36,495 nucleotides of DNA from Amycolatopsis thailandensis (GCF_002234405.1 NZ_NMQT01000126.1:1-36495), one strand, 5' to 3'; positions 14,953-22,574 are shown, counted from the first letter of the stretch. Program-made: numbers and translations. The notes: a model not told the origin generated them from the letters alone.

Positions 14953-15846
14953 ATGAAGAAAGTGATCTTTACCGAGTTCGGCGGTCCGGAAGTCCTGCAG
15001 CTGGTCGACGCCGAGGAGCCTCACGCGGGACCGGGTCAGGTGCGCATCGCGGTGCGGGCGGCGGGGGTGAACCCGGTCGACTGGCGGATCCGCGAGGGCC
15101 AGGTCCTGGGTGCCCACCCGACCGTGCTGCCGTCCGGGGTCGGCCTGGACGCCGCCGGGATCGTGGACGAGGTCGGCGAAGGCGTCACCGGCGTCGAGGT
15201 CGGCGACTCGGTCTTCGGCGAGGGTTTCAGTACGTATGCCGAGTTCGCGGTGATGTCCGCGTGGGCCAGGATGCCCGAGGACCTGTCGTTCGAAGAGGCG
15301 GCCGGATACCCGTCGGTGGTCGAGACCGCGCTGCGCGTCATTCGCGAAGTCGGCGTGCGGGCCGGTGAGACGCTGCTGGTCAGCGGCGCGTCCGGGGGTG
15401 TCGGATCGGCGGTGCTCCAGATCGCCCGCGAACGCGGCATCGAGGTGATCGGCACGGCGGGCGCCGCGAACCAGGACTATCTGCGCGGCCTGGGTGCGGT
15501 CGCCACGACCTACGGCGATGGCTGGGTGGAGCGGGTGCGAAAGCTCGGCCGGATCGACGCGGCTCTCGACCTGGCCGGATCGGGCGTGCTCGGCGAGCTG
15601 GTCGACCTGACCGGGGATCCGGAGAAGGTGGTCACCATCGCCGATCTCGGCGCCCCCGGATTCGGCGTCCGCTTCTCCGGTGTCGCCGGGAGCGTGCCGG
15701 ACGCGCTGACCGAAGCCGTCGACCTCATCGCGCGGGGCAAGCTGCACATCCCGGTGGAGAAGTCCTACTCGCTCGCCGACGCGGCCGCGGCGCATGCCGA
15801 CAGCCACGCCGGGCACACCCGCGGCCGCCGGGTCATCGTCGTCTGA
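14953..15846 (+). CDS. NADP-dependent quinone-oxidoreductase-like MDR enzyme
   Basis: A 297-residue zinc-free medium-chain dehydrogenase/reductase of the quinone oxidoreductase type. It has an N-terminal GroES-like domain (AAGVNPVDWRIREG), the Rossmann motif LLVSGASGGVGSAVLQIARE (about residue 140) and a C-terminal substrate domain (YSLADAAAAHADSHAGHTRG). No zinc ligands are present. Such enzymes reduce quinones or enones with NADPH. It is divergent from, and probably repressed by, the TetR gene at 14313-14882 through the palindrome at 14924-14938. The mRNA appears leaderless. Confidence 0.92.
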   Translation: MKKVIFTEFGGPEVLQLVDAEEPHAGPGQVRIAVRAAGVNPVDWRIREGQVLGAHPTVLPSGVGLDAAGIVDEVGEGVTGVEVGDSVFGEGFSTYAEFAVMSAWARMPEDLSFEEAAGYPSVVETALRVIREVGVRAGETLLVSGASGGVGSAVLQIARERGIEVIGTAGAANQDYLRGLGAVATTYGDGWVERVRKLGRIDAALDLAGSGVLGELVDLTGDPEKVVTIADLGAPGFGVRFSGVAGSVPDALTEAVDLIARGKLHIPVEKSYSLADAAAAHADSHAGHTRGRRVIVV

Positions 15847-15852
15847 ACCGGC

Positions 15853-16332
15853 TCAGGCGGCGGGGAGGATCACGACGCCGTCGTCATCGGAGTAAAGCGT
15901 GTCGCCGGGAGTGAAGGTCACTCCCCCGAAACCGACCGGGACGTCGACAGCGCCGACGCCCGCCTTGGAACTCTTGCGCGGGTTGGTGCCGAGCGCCTTC
16001 ACCCCGAGCGGAAGTCCGGCGAGCTCGGCGCTGTCGCGCACCGCGCCGTGGACGACCACCCCCGCCCAGCCGTTGTCGACGGCGGATTTCGCGATCATGT
16101 CGCCGGTGAGCGCGCTGTGCAGGGAGCCACCGCCGTCGACCACCAGGACACAGCCCTCGCCAGGCGTGTTCAGCAGCTTCTTGACCAGGCCGTTGTCCTC
16201 GTGGCACGACACCGTCCGGATCGGACCAGAGAACTTCCGGTGCCCGCCGAACTGGCGGAACTGGGTGTCGCAGACGCGCAGCCGGTCGCCGTGTTCGTCG
16301 ACGAGATCGGCGGTGGTGAAGGAATCGCTCAC
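15853..16332 (-). CDS. RraA-like / HMG-aldolase-fold protein
   Basis: A 159-residue protein of the RraA/dimethylmenaquinone-methyltransferase-like superfamily, usually named ribonuclease E activity regulator A. Members include 4-hydroxy-4-methyl-2-oxoglutarate aldolase/oxaloacetate decarboxylase. The key motif is GVVVHGAVRDSAELAGLPLG, with the Arg-Asp pair that forms the divalent-metal/pyruvate site. VDGGGSLHSALTGD and DDGVVILP are also typical. Because the catalytic Arg-Asp is kept, aldolase or decarboxylase activity is plausible, and RNase E regulation is not implied. The start is the GTG at 16332, which overlaps the stop of the upstream gene (GTGA). A longer frame upstream overlaps that gene in full and is rejected. 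Confidence 0.88.
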   Translation of the reverse strand: MSDSFTTADLVDEHGDRLRVCDTQFRQFGGHRKFSGPIRTVSCHEDNGLVKKLLNTPGEGCVLVVDGGGSLHSALTGDMIAKSAVDNGWAGVVVHGAVRDSAELAGLPLGVKALGTNPRKSSKAGVGAVDVPVGFGGVTFTPGDTLYSDDDGVVILPAA

Positions 16333-16868
16333 GGCGCCTGAGTGTAGGTGGCGATCAATCGGTTTCGCGCCTGCTCGATGAGATCCGCCACACGCCGGGC
16401 GTCGGGGATCGCCCTCAGCTCCAGTACCGGCGCCGCCCAGACGCCGCGAAGTTCGCTGGCCCTGACCCGCGAACGGCCCCACCGACTGCCGTAGGTGATC
16501 GTGCCGACGCCCGTCTCGTCCACCTTCACCTCGGGAGAGTGCTGGAGATACCGGAACCAGACCCATCGGAACTCCGTACCGGTCTGCCAGTTCACGACGA
16601 AAACGACCCGCTGGGTGGTGACCAGGTACGAGAGGGCGTGCTCCCTCGATCGCCGGTCGAGCAGGCGCTGGTGGATAAGGACGAAGAAGGCGGCGAACAG
16701 GCCGATGAACGCAGGCCATCCCGAGTCTTCCACCCAAAGGAGGGTCAGGCCGACGCAGGGAACGACCAGCGCGGCCATCTGGATGTACTCCGGAAACCAC
16801 TTCCGCGGACGCAGCGGCGCCCCGGTCCACAGAACTTCTTCGCCCTCTTGCAACGGATACGTGTGCAT
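16329..16868 (-). CDS. Membrane protein with PH-like domain, 179 aa
   Basis: Two adjacent hydrophobic helices (about residues 28-65, AALVVPCVGLTLLW and PAFIGLFAAFFVLI) are followed by a bacterial PH-like beta domain (YLVTTQRVVFVVNW..., ITYGSRWGRSRV) and a C-terminal helix. This order is common in small actinobacterial membrane proteins of unknown role. The ribosome-binding site GGGGAGG lies 5 bases before the ATG. It overlaps the RraA-like gene by four bases (GTGA), so they are translated together. Confidence 0.75.
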   Translation of the reverse strand: MHTYPLQEGEEVLWTGAPLRPRKWFPEYIQMAALVVPCVGLTLLWVEDSGWPAFIGLFAAFFVLIHQRLLDRRSREHALSYLVTTQRVVFVVNWQTGTEFRWVWFRYLQHSPEVKVDETGVGTITYGSRWGRSRVRASELRGVWAAPVLELRAIPDARRVADLIEQARNRLIATYTQAP

Positions 16869-16914
16869 CGAACCCTCCCCTGGATCTTCACCGGGAGTAC
16901 GTCAACTCAGTCGC

Positions 16915-17514
16915 TTACGTTGCCTCGGGTGGGAAAACCGTTTCCAGCACATGAGTGAGAATCGCGGCGGGATCCGCCGCGGGGGCGACGGTCTGGCGCA
17001 GCGCGAGCCCGATCCCCAGAGCGCCCAGCATGACGACGACCTGTTCCAAGGGCAACGCGGGTTCGAGGCCCAATCGCCGGGAGTGCTCGGCGAGCAAGGC
17101 GGCCACCTCGTCGTCGTGGCGTCGCTGGATGGCGGCGACCAGAGTGGCGGTCTCCGGCTGCTGTGCCGTCGCGGCCAGCACTTCCGCGGCCGCCGCGCTC
17201 CACTTCGCCGCGTCCTTGTCCGCCACGTCGACGGGATTCAACGCCGCGATCACCTCTTCACGGGTGGCGGCGAGGGCGAGAGCTTCCCGCAAACCCCGGA
17301 GATGACCGTCCGCGTCGGCCCCGATGATCGCGAGCCACAGTCCTTCCTTGCCGCCGAAGTGTTTGTAGACGGCGCCGCGGGTGTAGCCGGCGTCGGCGGC
17401 GATCTCCTCGACCGTCGCCGCCAGGAAACCGCGCCGCAGGAAGACCTGACGCCCGGCGTCCAGCAGCCGCTCGTGGGTGCGTTGCTGCTGCTCGGCCCGT
17501 GTCAGCCTGATCAT
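16915..17514 (-). CDS. TetR-family regulator
   Basis: A TetR repressor of about 199 residues, with helix-turn-helix TVEEIAADAGYTRGAVYKHF near residues 35-54 followed by GGKEGLW, then a helical ligand domain. I chose the ATG at 17514. The alternative GTG at 17538 would put part of the candidate operator inside the coding region. It is divergent from a one-helix membrane protein at 17576. The gap contains a perfect 8-bp inverted repeat. Confidence 0.9.
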   Translation of the reverse strand: MIRLTRAEQQQRTHERLLDAGRQVFLRRGFLAATVEEIAADAGYTRGAVYKHFGGKEGLWLAIIGADADGHLRGLREALALAATREEVIAALNPVDVADKDAAKWSAAAAEVLAATAQQPETATLVAAIQRRHDDEVAALLAEHSRRLGLEPALPLEQVVVMLGALGIGLALRQTVAPAADPAAILTHVLETVFPPEAT

Positions 17515-17526
17515 CGACCGTCCATT

Positions 17527-17568
17527 CAGTAACAGCACGTTTCTGGATACACGATGTTACTGTATCGT
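17527..17568. promoter_or_regulatory. TetR operator and divergent promoters
   Basis: CAGTAACA (17527-17534) and TGTTACTG (17555-17562) form a perfect inverted repeat 20 bases apart. A nested GATACA (17546-17551) and TGTATC (17561-17566) overlap it. TATCGT (17563-17568) is a -10 box 7 bases before the ATG at 17576. On the minus strand, TAACAT serves as a possible -10 for the regulator. Confidence 0.65.
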
Positions 17569-17575
17569 CTGTCGC

Positions 17576-17812
17576 ATGGAGTTGCTGGCACCCGTGGCGG
17601 CGTTTCTCAGCCTTCCCCTCTTCCTGGCCGGGTTCGCTTGGTACGCCGTGCGAGCCCGTAGCCGCGGTGTGAGCCAATCCCTGCTGGCGCCGATCGAGGA
17701 GATCTGGGACCCGGTCGCGCACAAGACCAACATCGAGATCCAGATCGAGGCCGAACGCAGTCCGGAAACGCCCTCCCCGGGTGATCCGCCCGGGCTGAAG
17801 TGGCGGCTGTAG
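17576..17812 (+). CDS. Small membrane protein, 78 aa
   Basis: One N-terminal hydrophobic helix (LLAPVAAFLSLPLFLAGFAW) is followed by a cytoplasmic, polar tail (SLLAPIEEIWDPVAHKTNIE, then a Pro-rich end). The RARSRG after the helix predicts that the tail is inside the cell. The ATG is 7 bases after TATCGT, so the mRNA is probably leaderless. The divergent TetR gene is the likely regulator. Function unknown. The tail segment EEIWDPVAH recurs in other actinobacterial one-helix proteins, as far as I remember. The 90 bases after it, up to the convergent gene at 17903, hold no strong hairpin. Confidence 0.75.
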   Translation: MELLAPVAAFLSLPLFLAGFAWYAVRARSRGVSQSLLAPIEEIWDPVAHKTNIEIQIEAERSPETPSPGDPPGLKWRL

Positions 17813-17902
17813 TGACTGACGGCACGCGGCGCGTCCGTCGTCATGGCGTCGCCCGGAGGCTGTGGGAGGTCTCCGAGACTCTCACGGGCGTTCGGTACGA
17901 AT

Positions 17903-18523
17903 TCAGTACCCGACGGTGAAATGCCGGTCCCTGCCCGGATTCTCGAGTTCGTCCACGATGGCGACGGCCAGATCCTCCGCCGAGATCCGGGACGATCCGT
18001 CGGCCGCGGCGAGGATGGTCGTCGTCCCTCGCCGGTAGGCGCCGGTCCGGACGCCGGGTTCGAGCATCGCGGGCGGGCTGAGGTACACCCAATCCCCCGC
18101 GTGCGCCTCGCAGGCTCGGAGCTGTGTCGTACTGGCCGAGGCGATGGTCCGCCACTCCGGCGGCACGAACGCCGGATCGTCGATGACGAGCCCACCGGCG
18201 GGCGAGCGCAACGGTCCGGCGCCGCCGACGACCAGGACGCGCGTGCCCGCGGCGGCGTCGAGCAGGGCCTTGACCGTGGCGGCGACGGTGTCTTCCGCGC
18301 CCGGCGCCGGTCTCGTCGCGCCCACGACGGCGTCGACTCCCGCGAAGACTGTGCCCATCCGGTCGACATCGGTGAGGTCACCGCGTACGACGTCGACGTC
18401 CGGATGCGGCGATTCCGGCGGAGTGCGACGGAAGACGGCGGTGACGTGGTGCCCGCGGGAGACGGCTTCGGCGACGACGCGGGAACCTGTCATACCTGTC
18501 GCTCCGACAACGGCGATCTTCAT
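17903..18523 (-). CDS. NAD(P)-binding oxidoreductase, NmrA/SDR-like
   Basis: A 206-residue atypical short-chain dehydrogenase. The cofactor loop is IAVVGATGMTGSRVVAEAV at the N-terminus, followed by DLTDVDRM and LVVGGAG. It lacks a clear YxxxK catalytic pair, as in NmrA-like or flavin-reductase-like members that bind NAD(P)H. ATG at 18523 with GGAAGG 9 bases upstream. It overlaps the transporter stop by ATGA and so is cotranscribed with it under the divergent LysR gene. Substrate unknown. Confidence 0.88.
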   Translation of the reverse strand: MKIAVVGATGMTGSRVVAEAVSRGHHVTAVFRRTPPESPHPDVDVVRGDLTDVDRMGTVFAGVDAVVGATRPAPGAEDTVAATVKALLDAAAGTRVLVVGGAGPLRSPAGGLVIDDPAFVPPEWRTIASASTTQLRACEAHAGDWVYLSPPAMLEPGVRTGAYRRGTTTILAAADGSSRISAEDLAVAIVDELENPGRDRHFTVGY

Positions 18524-19422
18524 CGGACGACACCTTCCTTCTTGGTCTTCGGCGTGATCTGGCCCGCGACGATCGAGGCCAGGGCGAGCGCGAAACCGGC
18601 GAGCTGGATCAGGCCGAGCGACTGGCCGAGCAGCGCGGCACCGAGCACAGCGGCGACCATCGGCGAGAGCAGGCCTAGGACGGCCACGGAGGTAACCGGC
18701 AGGGACGTGATGCCGCGGAACCACAGGACGTACGCGAGCAGGCCGCCGATCAGGCCAAGCCAGAGATAGCCGAGCGCCGCGTTCAGGTCGATGGCGGGTG
18801 GCGCGCCTTCGAACAGGAAGGTCACCGGCACCAGGAACAAGCCGCCCGCGGTGAGCTGCCACGATGCGAACGCCGTCGGTCCGACGTCCGCCGGGCGTCC
18901 CCACCGTTTGGTGAGGGTGACGCCGAGCGCCATGGTCGCGGCACCGCCGAGCCCGGCGAGGATCCCGACGAGGTCGAAGCCCGCCGCGGGGCCGATCACG
19001 ACCAGCCCGACGCCCACCATTCCGACGATCCCCCAGGCGAACCGCCACGCGGACGGGCTCTGCCTCAGCACGGCCACGGCGAGGATCGCGACGAGGAGCG
19101 GCTGGGCGGCGCCCAGGGTGGCGGCGACTCCGCCGGGCAGTCGTTCGGCCGCGGCGAACAGCAGGGGGAAGAACATCCCGATGTTGAGGACACCGAGCGC
19201 GGCCGCCTTCAGCCACCAGGTGCCGCGCGGGAGGGTGCGGGTGATGGCGAGCGCGATCAGACCGGCGGGCAGGGCGCGCATGAGCCCGGCGAACAGCGGA
19301 TGTCCCGGCGGGAGGAGTTCGGTGGTGACCACGTAGGTCGTTCCCCAGACCATGGGAGCGAACGCGGTCAGCGCGGTGCCGGCCAGCCCGGCGGCGAGAG
19401 GTGTGGGCGTCAGCGTTTTCAC
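18520..19422 (-). CDS. EamA-family (DMT) transporter
   Basis: A 300-residue membrane protein with ten predicted helices in two EamA repeats (PMVWGTTYVVTTELL..., LGYLWLGLIGGLLAYVLWFR). It is a drug/metabolite exporter, probably of small metabolites or amino acids. The start is uncertain. I chose the GTG at 19422 because the family usually begins shortly before TPLAAGLAGTAL. ATGs at 19464 and 19482 are in frame, but the second lies inside the LysR operator. It is followed by the coupled oxidoreductase gene and is divergent from LysR. Confidence 0.88.
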   Translation of the reverse strand: MKTLTPTPLAAGLAGTALTAFAPMVWGTTYVVTTELLPPGHPLFAGLMRALPAGLIALAITRTLPRGTWWLKAAALGVLNIGMFFPLLFAAAERLPGGVAATLGAAQPLLVAILAVAVLRQSPSAWRFAWGIVGMVGVGLVVIGPAAGFDLVGILAGLGGAATMALGVTLTKRWGRPADVGPTAFASWQLTAGGLFLVPVTFLFEGAPPAIDLNAALGYLWLGLIGGLLAYVLWFRGITSLPVTSVAVLGLLSPMVAAVLGAALLGQSLGLIQLAGFALALASIVAGQITPKTKKEGVVR

Positions 19423-19475
19423 GCTTCTCAGCTTCGACGCTACGGATCGATGAGTCCAACACATGTTTGTCACTT

Positions 19476-19500
19476 GATCCATCGTGATTCAAGATGGATC
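19476..19500. promoter_or_regulatory. LysR operator candidate
   Basis: GATCCATC (19476-19483) and GATGGATC (19493-19500) form a perfect 8-bp inverted repeat around GTGATTCAA. It contains the T-N11-A pattern of LysR sites and lies immediately before the LysR start codon, as expected for autoregulation and activation of the divergent transporter. Confidence 0.65.
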
Positions 19501-19501
19501 C

Positions 19502-20377
19502 ATGGAGCTTCAGCAGATGCGGTACGTCGTGGCGGTGGCGGAGACGAACAGCTTCACGCGAGCCGCGGAACGGTGTCTCGTCGTGCAGTCGGCGCTGAGC
19601 CACCAGATCGCGCGGCTGGAACGGGAACTCGGTGCCCGGCTGTTCGAGCGCACGAGTCGGCGGGTGCGGCTCACCGCCGCCGGGGAGGCGTTCCTCCCCG
19701 CCGCCCGCCAATGTCTCGACGCCGCCGAACGGGCGGGTTCGGAGGTCGCCGCCGCCGTCGGGGAGATCCGCGGGCGGCTCACCGTCGGCGTCATCCCGAC
19801 CGTGGCGGCGGTCGACGTCCCGGCCGCGCTGCAGACGTTCCGCCACCGGTACCCGCAGGTCCGGATCGGGCTGCGGGTCGGGGCGAGCGGACAGCTGGTC
19901 GAGCAGGTCAAGGACGGCGCGATCGAGGTCGCGTTCCTCGGCCTGCCCGTCTCCGACCGGCCGGAAGGCGTGAGCACCCGCGAGCTCGGGCGAGATAATC
20001 TGATCGCCGTGGTGGCGCCAAGCCATCCTCTCGCCGAAGAGTCCTCGGTGAACTTGAAGCGGCTTTCGTCGGAGGTGTTCGTCGACTTCCCGACGGGGTC
20101 GGCGGGGCGGGCCCAGACGGATCAGGCCTTCGCCTCCGCGAAGGTGTCGCGGGAGGTGGCCTTCGAGGTGACGGCCGCCGACTTCATGGCGCGGCTCATC
20201 CACCAGAGCCTGGGCGTCGCGCTGCTGCCGTCGAAGTATGTACCGAATCTGACCGGCGTGGTGACCGTGCCGGTGACGGACGCGCCCGCGCGGATCGAGC
20301 ATCTCGTGTGGAACCGCTTCACGGTCACTCCGGCGGCGAAGGCCTTCCTGGAGATTCTGGGTGTTATTGAGAAGTAA
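19502..20377 (+). CDS. LysR-family regulator
   Basis: A 291-residue LysR-type regulator. The winged helix-turn-helix is at residues 1-60 (SFTRAAERCLVVQSALSHQI), followed by a two-lobed periplasmic-binding-like effector domain (LTVGVIPTVAAVDVPAAL, LGVALLPSKYV). The ATG at 19502 directly follows the inverted repeat at 19476-19500. An upstream ATG at 19484 lies inside the operator. It is divergent from the EamA transporter/oxidoreductase pair, which it probably controls. The effector is unknown. Confidence 0.93.
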   Translation: MELQQMRYVVAVAETNSFTRAAERCLVVQSALSHQIARLERELGARLFERTSRRVRLTAAGEAFLPAARQCLDAAERAGSEVAAAVGEIRGRLTVGVIPTVAAVDVPAALQTFRHRYPQVRIGLRVGASGQLVEQVKDGAIEVAFLGLPVSDRPEGVSTRELGRDNLIAVVAPSHPLAEESSVNLKRLSSEVFVDFPTGSAGRAQTDQAFASAKVSREVAFEVTAADFMARLIHQSLGVALLPSKYVPNLTGVVTVPVTDAPARIEHLVWNRFTVTPAAKAFLEILGVIEK

Positions 20378-20406
20378 GACAAAGGTGACGTGCTCTCGGC
20401 GGCGGT

Positions 20407-20459
20407 GTTCCCAATGTCGCATTCGTGTCGCTGAGCGTCTCGTATGCGACATTGGGAAC
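20407..20459. repeat. Inverted repeat, GTTCCCAATGTCGCAT family
   Basis: GTTCCCAATGTCGCAT (20407-20422) pairs perfectly over 16 bp with ATGCGACATTGGGAAC (20444-20459), with a 21-base loop. It is the first of four repeat units filling the 355-base gap between the convergent LysR and imine-reductase-like genes. Its stem sequence differs from the others in the window. Confidence 0.75.
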
Positions 20460-20510
20460 CGGGAAATCGACCCGGCGGATCGCGGATACCCCCTGTTGCC
20501 TTGTCTCCGT

Positions 20511-20533
20511 AACCGTCCTTGCCGCTCACGACC
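20511..20533. repeat. Solitary arm of the GGTCGTGAGTGGCAA palindrome
   Basis: AACCGTCCTTGCCGCTCACG, then ACC, matches the right arm of the perfect palindrome at 7131-7178 at 20 of 23 positions. No left arm is present. It is probably a decayed copy. Confidence 0.6.
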
Positions 20534-20550
20534 CGTGCGACCCAGCGCCC

Positions 20551-20609
20551 AGCGTTGCGAAAGCCACTTTCACAACGCTGAAGGTTGCGAAAGTGGCTTT
20601 CGCAACGCT
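20551..20609. repeat. Inverted repeat, GAAAGCCACTT family, copy 3
   Basis: The arms 20551-20576 and 20584-20609 match at 25 of 26 positions around the loop GCTGAAG. The loop is close to the reverse complement of CTTCAAC seen in the copies at 3401 and 36202, so this copy lies in the opposite orientation. Confidence 0.8.
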
Positions 20610-20656
20610 CTCCCGCCGGGACCACGCCCGGCGGAAGACGATGACCCGCACCAGGC

Positions 20657-20705
20657 CGTGAAGGCCTCCTTCCCTCGACTCAGCCGAGGGAAGGAGGCCT
20701 TCACG
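20657..20705. terminator. Perfect 21-bp palindrome, GAAGGCCTCCTTCCC family
   Basis: CGTGAAGGCCTCCTTCCCTC plus G (20657-20677) pairs without mismatch with 20685-20705 around the 7-base loop ACTCAGC. It ends 28 bases from the stop of the minus-strand gene at 20733. It is a likely terminator for that gene, and possibly for both strands. Confidence 0.7.
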
Positions 20706-20732
20706 CGCGGAACCACCCTCGCAAGGAGCCGG

Positions 20733-21593
20733 CTACTTGCGGTCCGCCTCGATGATCTCGAACAGGCTGGTCCACGAGTTCCGCCCGTACCCCGCGGCGA
20801 TCGCCCGGTCGTAGTGCGACTTGACCGCCTCCGGCAGCGCCACGTCGATCCCGGCGTCCCGGCTCGCCTGCACGATGTGGTCGGCGCTCGCGCCCATCAT
20901 GATCACGTCGGCCTCTTCGCCGGGGTGGTCGCCCTTCTCGATCTGCTCGACCGCGGCTTCCAGGTAGAAGTCCATCATCGCGAAGTTGTCCTTGGCATAC
21001 GGCATGAATTTCTCCAGCGGTACCCCGGCCGAACGCACCAGCGCGCTCGCGTGCATGAACGCCGAGAGCGAGTTCAGGAAGATGTCCAGCTGCGCCTGGT
21101 AGAACAGCTGCGCCAGCCGGACGTCCTCGCCGAGGAAATCCGGCCGTCCGATCAGCGCCAGGGTCTCGCGGTACTTCTCGAAAACCTCGGCCGGACCGCT
21201 GTAGAAGACGTACGCCTCGTCCTTGCCCACCAGTTCGGCCGGCACCATCACGCCACCGGCGATGAACTTCGCGCCACGGGCCTCGACCCACTCGGCGGCT
21301 TTGCGGGTCTTCTCCGGGGTATCCGAGCTGAGGTTGACGATCACCTTGCCCGGCAACGCTTCCTCCGCCTTGCCGAGGATGTCGTACATCGCCGCGTAGT
21401 CGGTGAGGCTCAGCAACACCAGGTCCGACGCCGCCACGGCGTCCGCCGGGGTCTCGGCGCGTACGGCACCCGCGGCGACGACGCCGTCCGCGCGGCTCGC
21501 GGTGCGGTTCCAGACGGTCACTCCGTGGCCGTTCTCCAGGAGTACCCGGACCATGGCCTGTCCCATCGGGCCGAGCCCGATCAGTGTGATCAT
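20733..21593 (-). CDS. Imine-reductase-like NAD(P)-dependent oxidoreductase, Tyr type
   Basis: A 286-residue member of the beta-hydroxyacid-dehydrogenase-like superfamily. The N-terminal Rossmann motif is LIGLGPMGQAMV, followed by VWNRTASRAD, whose Arg suits NADPH. The imine-reductase signature GGVMVPAELVGKDEAYVFYS links to an all-helical C-terminal dimerisation domain. At the variable catalytic position the segment reads AQLFYQAQLD, giving Tyr165. Likely function is NADPH reduction of a cyclic imine, or of an unknown natural imine. ATG at 21593 with AAAGGA about 8 bases upstream. It lies 11 bases after the paralogue upstream, in one operon. The true substrate is unknown. Confidence 0.85.
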   Translation of the reverse strand: MITLIGLGPMGQAMVRVLLENGHGVTVWNRTASRADGVVAAGAVRAETPADAVAASDLVLLSLTDYAAMYDILGKAEEALPGKVIVNLSSDTPEKTRKAAEWVEARGAKFIAGGVMVPAELVGKDEAYVFYSGPAEVFEKYRETLALIGRPDFLGEDVRLAQLFYQAQLDIFLNSLSAFMHASALVRSAGVPLEKFMPYAKDNFAMMDFYLEAAVEQIEKGDHPGEEADVIMMGASADHIVQASRDAGIDVALPEAVKSHYDRAIAAGYGRNSWTSLFEIIEADRK

Positions 21594-21604
21594 TGTGTTT
21601 TCCT

Positions 21605-22480
21605 TTACTTCTTGAGGATTTCGATGACGCCGACGAGGTCCTCGGCGCCGTGTCCGGCGGCGACCCGCTTGTCCATCAGCGGTTGCAGCGGGGCGAGCAG
21701 TTCGGCGCTGACGCCTTGTTCCGCCGCGGCCTTGGCGAGGTTCGGGAAGGCCGCGGCCTGCATCCCGATGTTCGACACGACGTCGGTCACGTAGTCGCCG
21801 TCGTCGATCTGTTGGGCAGTGCGCTCCAGGAAGCCGCTCATCGCGTCCATCCAGCCGCGAAGCAGCGGAGCGAACTCCCTCGCCTTGACCCCGGCCGAGC
21901 CGATCAGGCTGAAGGCCTGGATGACGCCGATGAAGTTGCCGTACATCCCGCTGAGCAGCGCGATGTCGTACAGAGGAGCCAGCCCCGGGTCTGCACCGAG
22001 GTAGTTGACGCCGCCGAAGGTGTCGAGTGCCATCCGGGCCCGGGCGAGGACGGTGCCCGAGCCGCTGTAGAAGATGAACGCCGCCGGGGTGCCGATCATC
22101 GGCGGGACGGCCATGATTCCGCCGTCCAGATACTCCGCGCCCAGTTCCTCGGCCCAGGCGCCCATCTCGCGCGCCTGGCCGGGGGTGCCGTTGGTCAGGT
22201 TGATCAGCTGCCGTCCCGCGAGGCCGGCCGCGACGGGGTCGAGGACCTCGTGCACCGAGTCGTAGTCGAGAAGGCAGGCGATCACGATCTCGTTCGCCGC
22301 GAGAGCCTCGGACACGGTCGACGCGACCGTGGCTCCCTTCGCCGCCACTCCTTCGGCGCGGCTCGCGGTCCGGTTCCACGCGGTGACCGGATGGCCCGCG
22401 GCCAGTAGTGCCTCCACGAGCGCGACTCCCATCGCGCCCAGCCCCAGCACCGTCACCGGGGTCTTGCCGTGTTCGCTCAT
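21605..22480 (-). CDS. Imine-reductase-like NAD(P)-dependent oxidoreductase, Asp type
   Basis: A 291-residue paralogue of the next gene. It has VLGLGAMGVALVEALLAAGH, AWNRTASRAEG and the imine-reductase signature GGIMAVPPMIGTPAAFIFYS. The corresponding catalytic segment is LAPLYDIALL, so Asp172 stands where the neighbour has Tyr165. Asp at this place is typical of one large class of imine reductases, and Tyr of another. ATG at 22480 with GGTGG 5 bases upstream. First gene of the operon, and divergent from the AfsR-type regulator at 22575. Confidence 0.87.
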   Translation of the reverse strand: MSEHGKTPVTVLGLGAMGVALVEALLAAGHPVTAWNRTASRAEGVAAKGATVASTVSEALAANEIVIACLLDYDSVHEVLDPVAAGLAGRQLINLTNGTPGQAREMGAWAEELGAEYLDGGIMAVPPMIGTPAAFIFYSGSGTVLARARMALDTFGGVNYLGADPGLAPLYDIALLSGMYGNFIGVIQAFSLIGSAGVKAREFAPLLRGWMDAMSGFLERTAQQIDDGDYVTDVVSNIGMQAAAFPNLAKAAAEQGVSAELLAPLQPLMDKRVAAGHGAEDLVGVIEILKK

Positions 22481-22499
22481 GGGACCACCGTGACGCCGC

Positions 22500-22567
22500 C
22501 CGCGCACGGATCGCTGCGGGTCCGCGCACGACGCCGCGCACGAACTGTCGGTGCCTCGCGCTAACGT
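22500..22567. promoter_or_regulatory. Three direct repeats and leaderless promoter of the AfsR-type gene
   Basis: CCGCGCACG occurs three times in the same orientation, at 22500-22508, 22522-22530 and 22534-22542, with start-to-start distances of 22 and 12 bases, close to two and one helical turns. SARP/AfsR regulators bind direct repeats spaced about 11 or 22 bases. TAACGT (22562-22567) is a -10 box 7 bases before the GTG at 22575. Confidence 0.6.
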
Positions 22568-22574
22568 CGGTTTC

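Noticed and set aside
15853..16830. Longer version of the RraA-like protein starting near 16830
   Set aside because: The extension overlaps the entire PH-domain gene in another frame. The GTG at 16332 gives the usual family length and a GTGA overlap typical of an operon.
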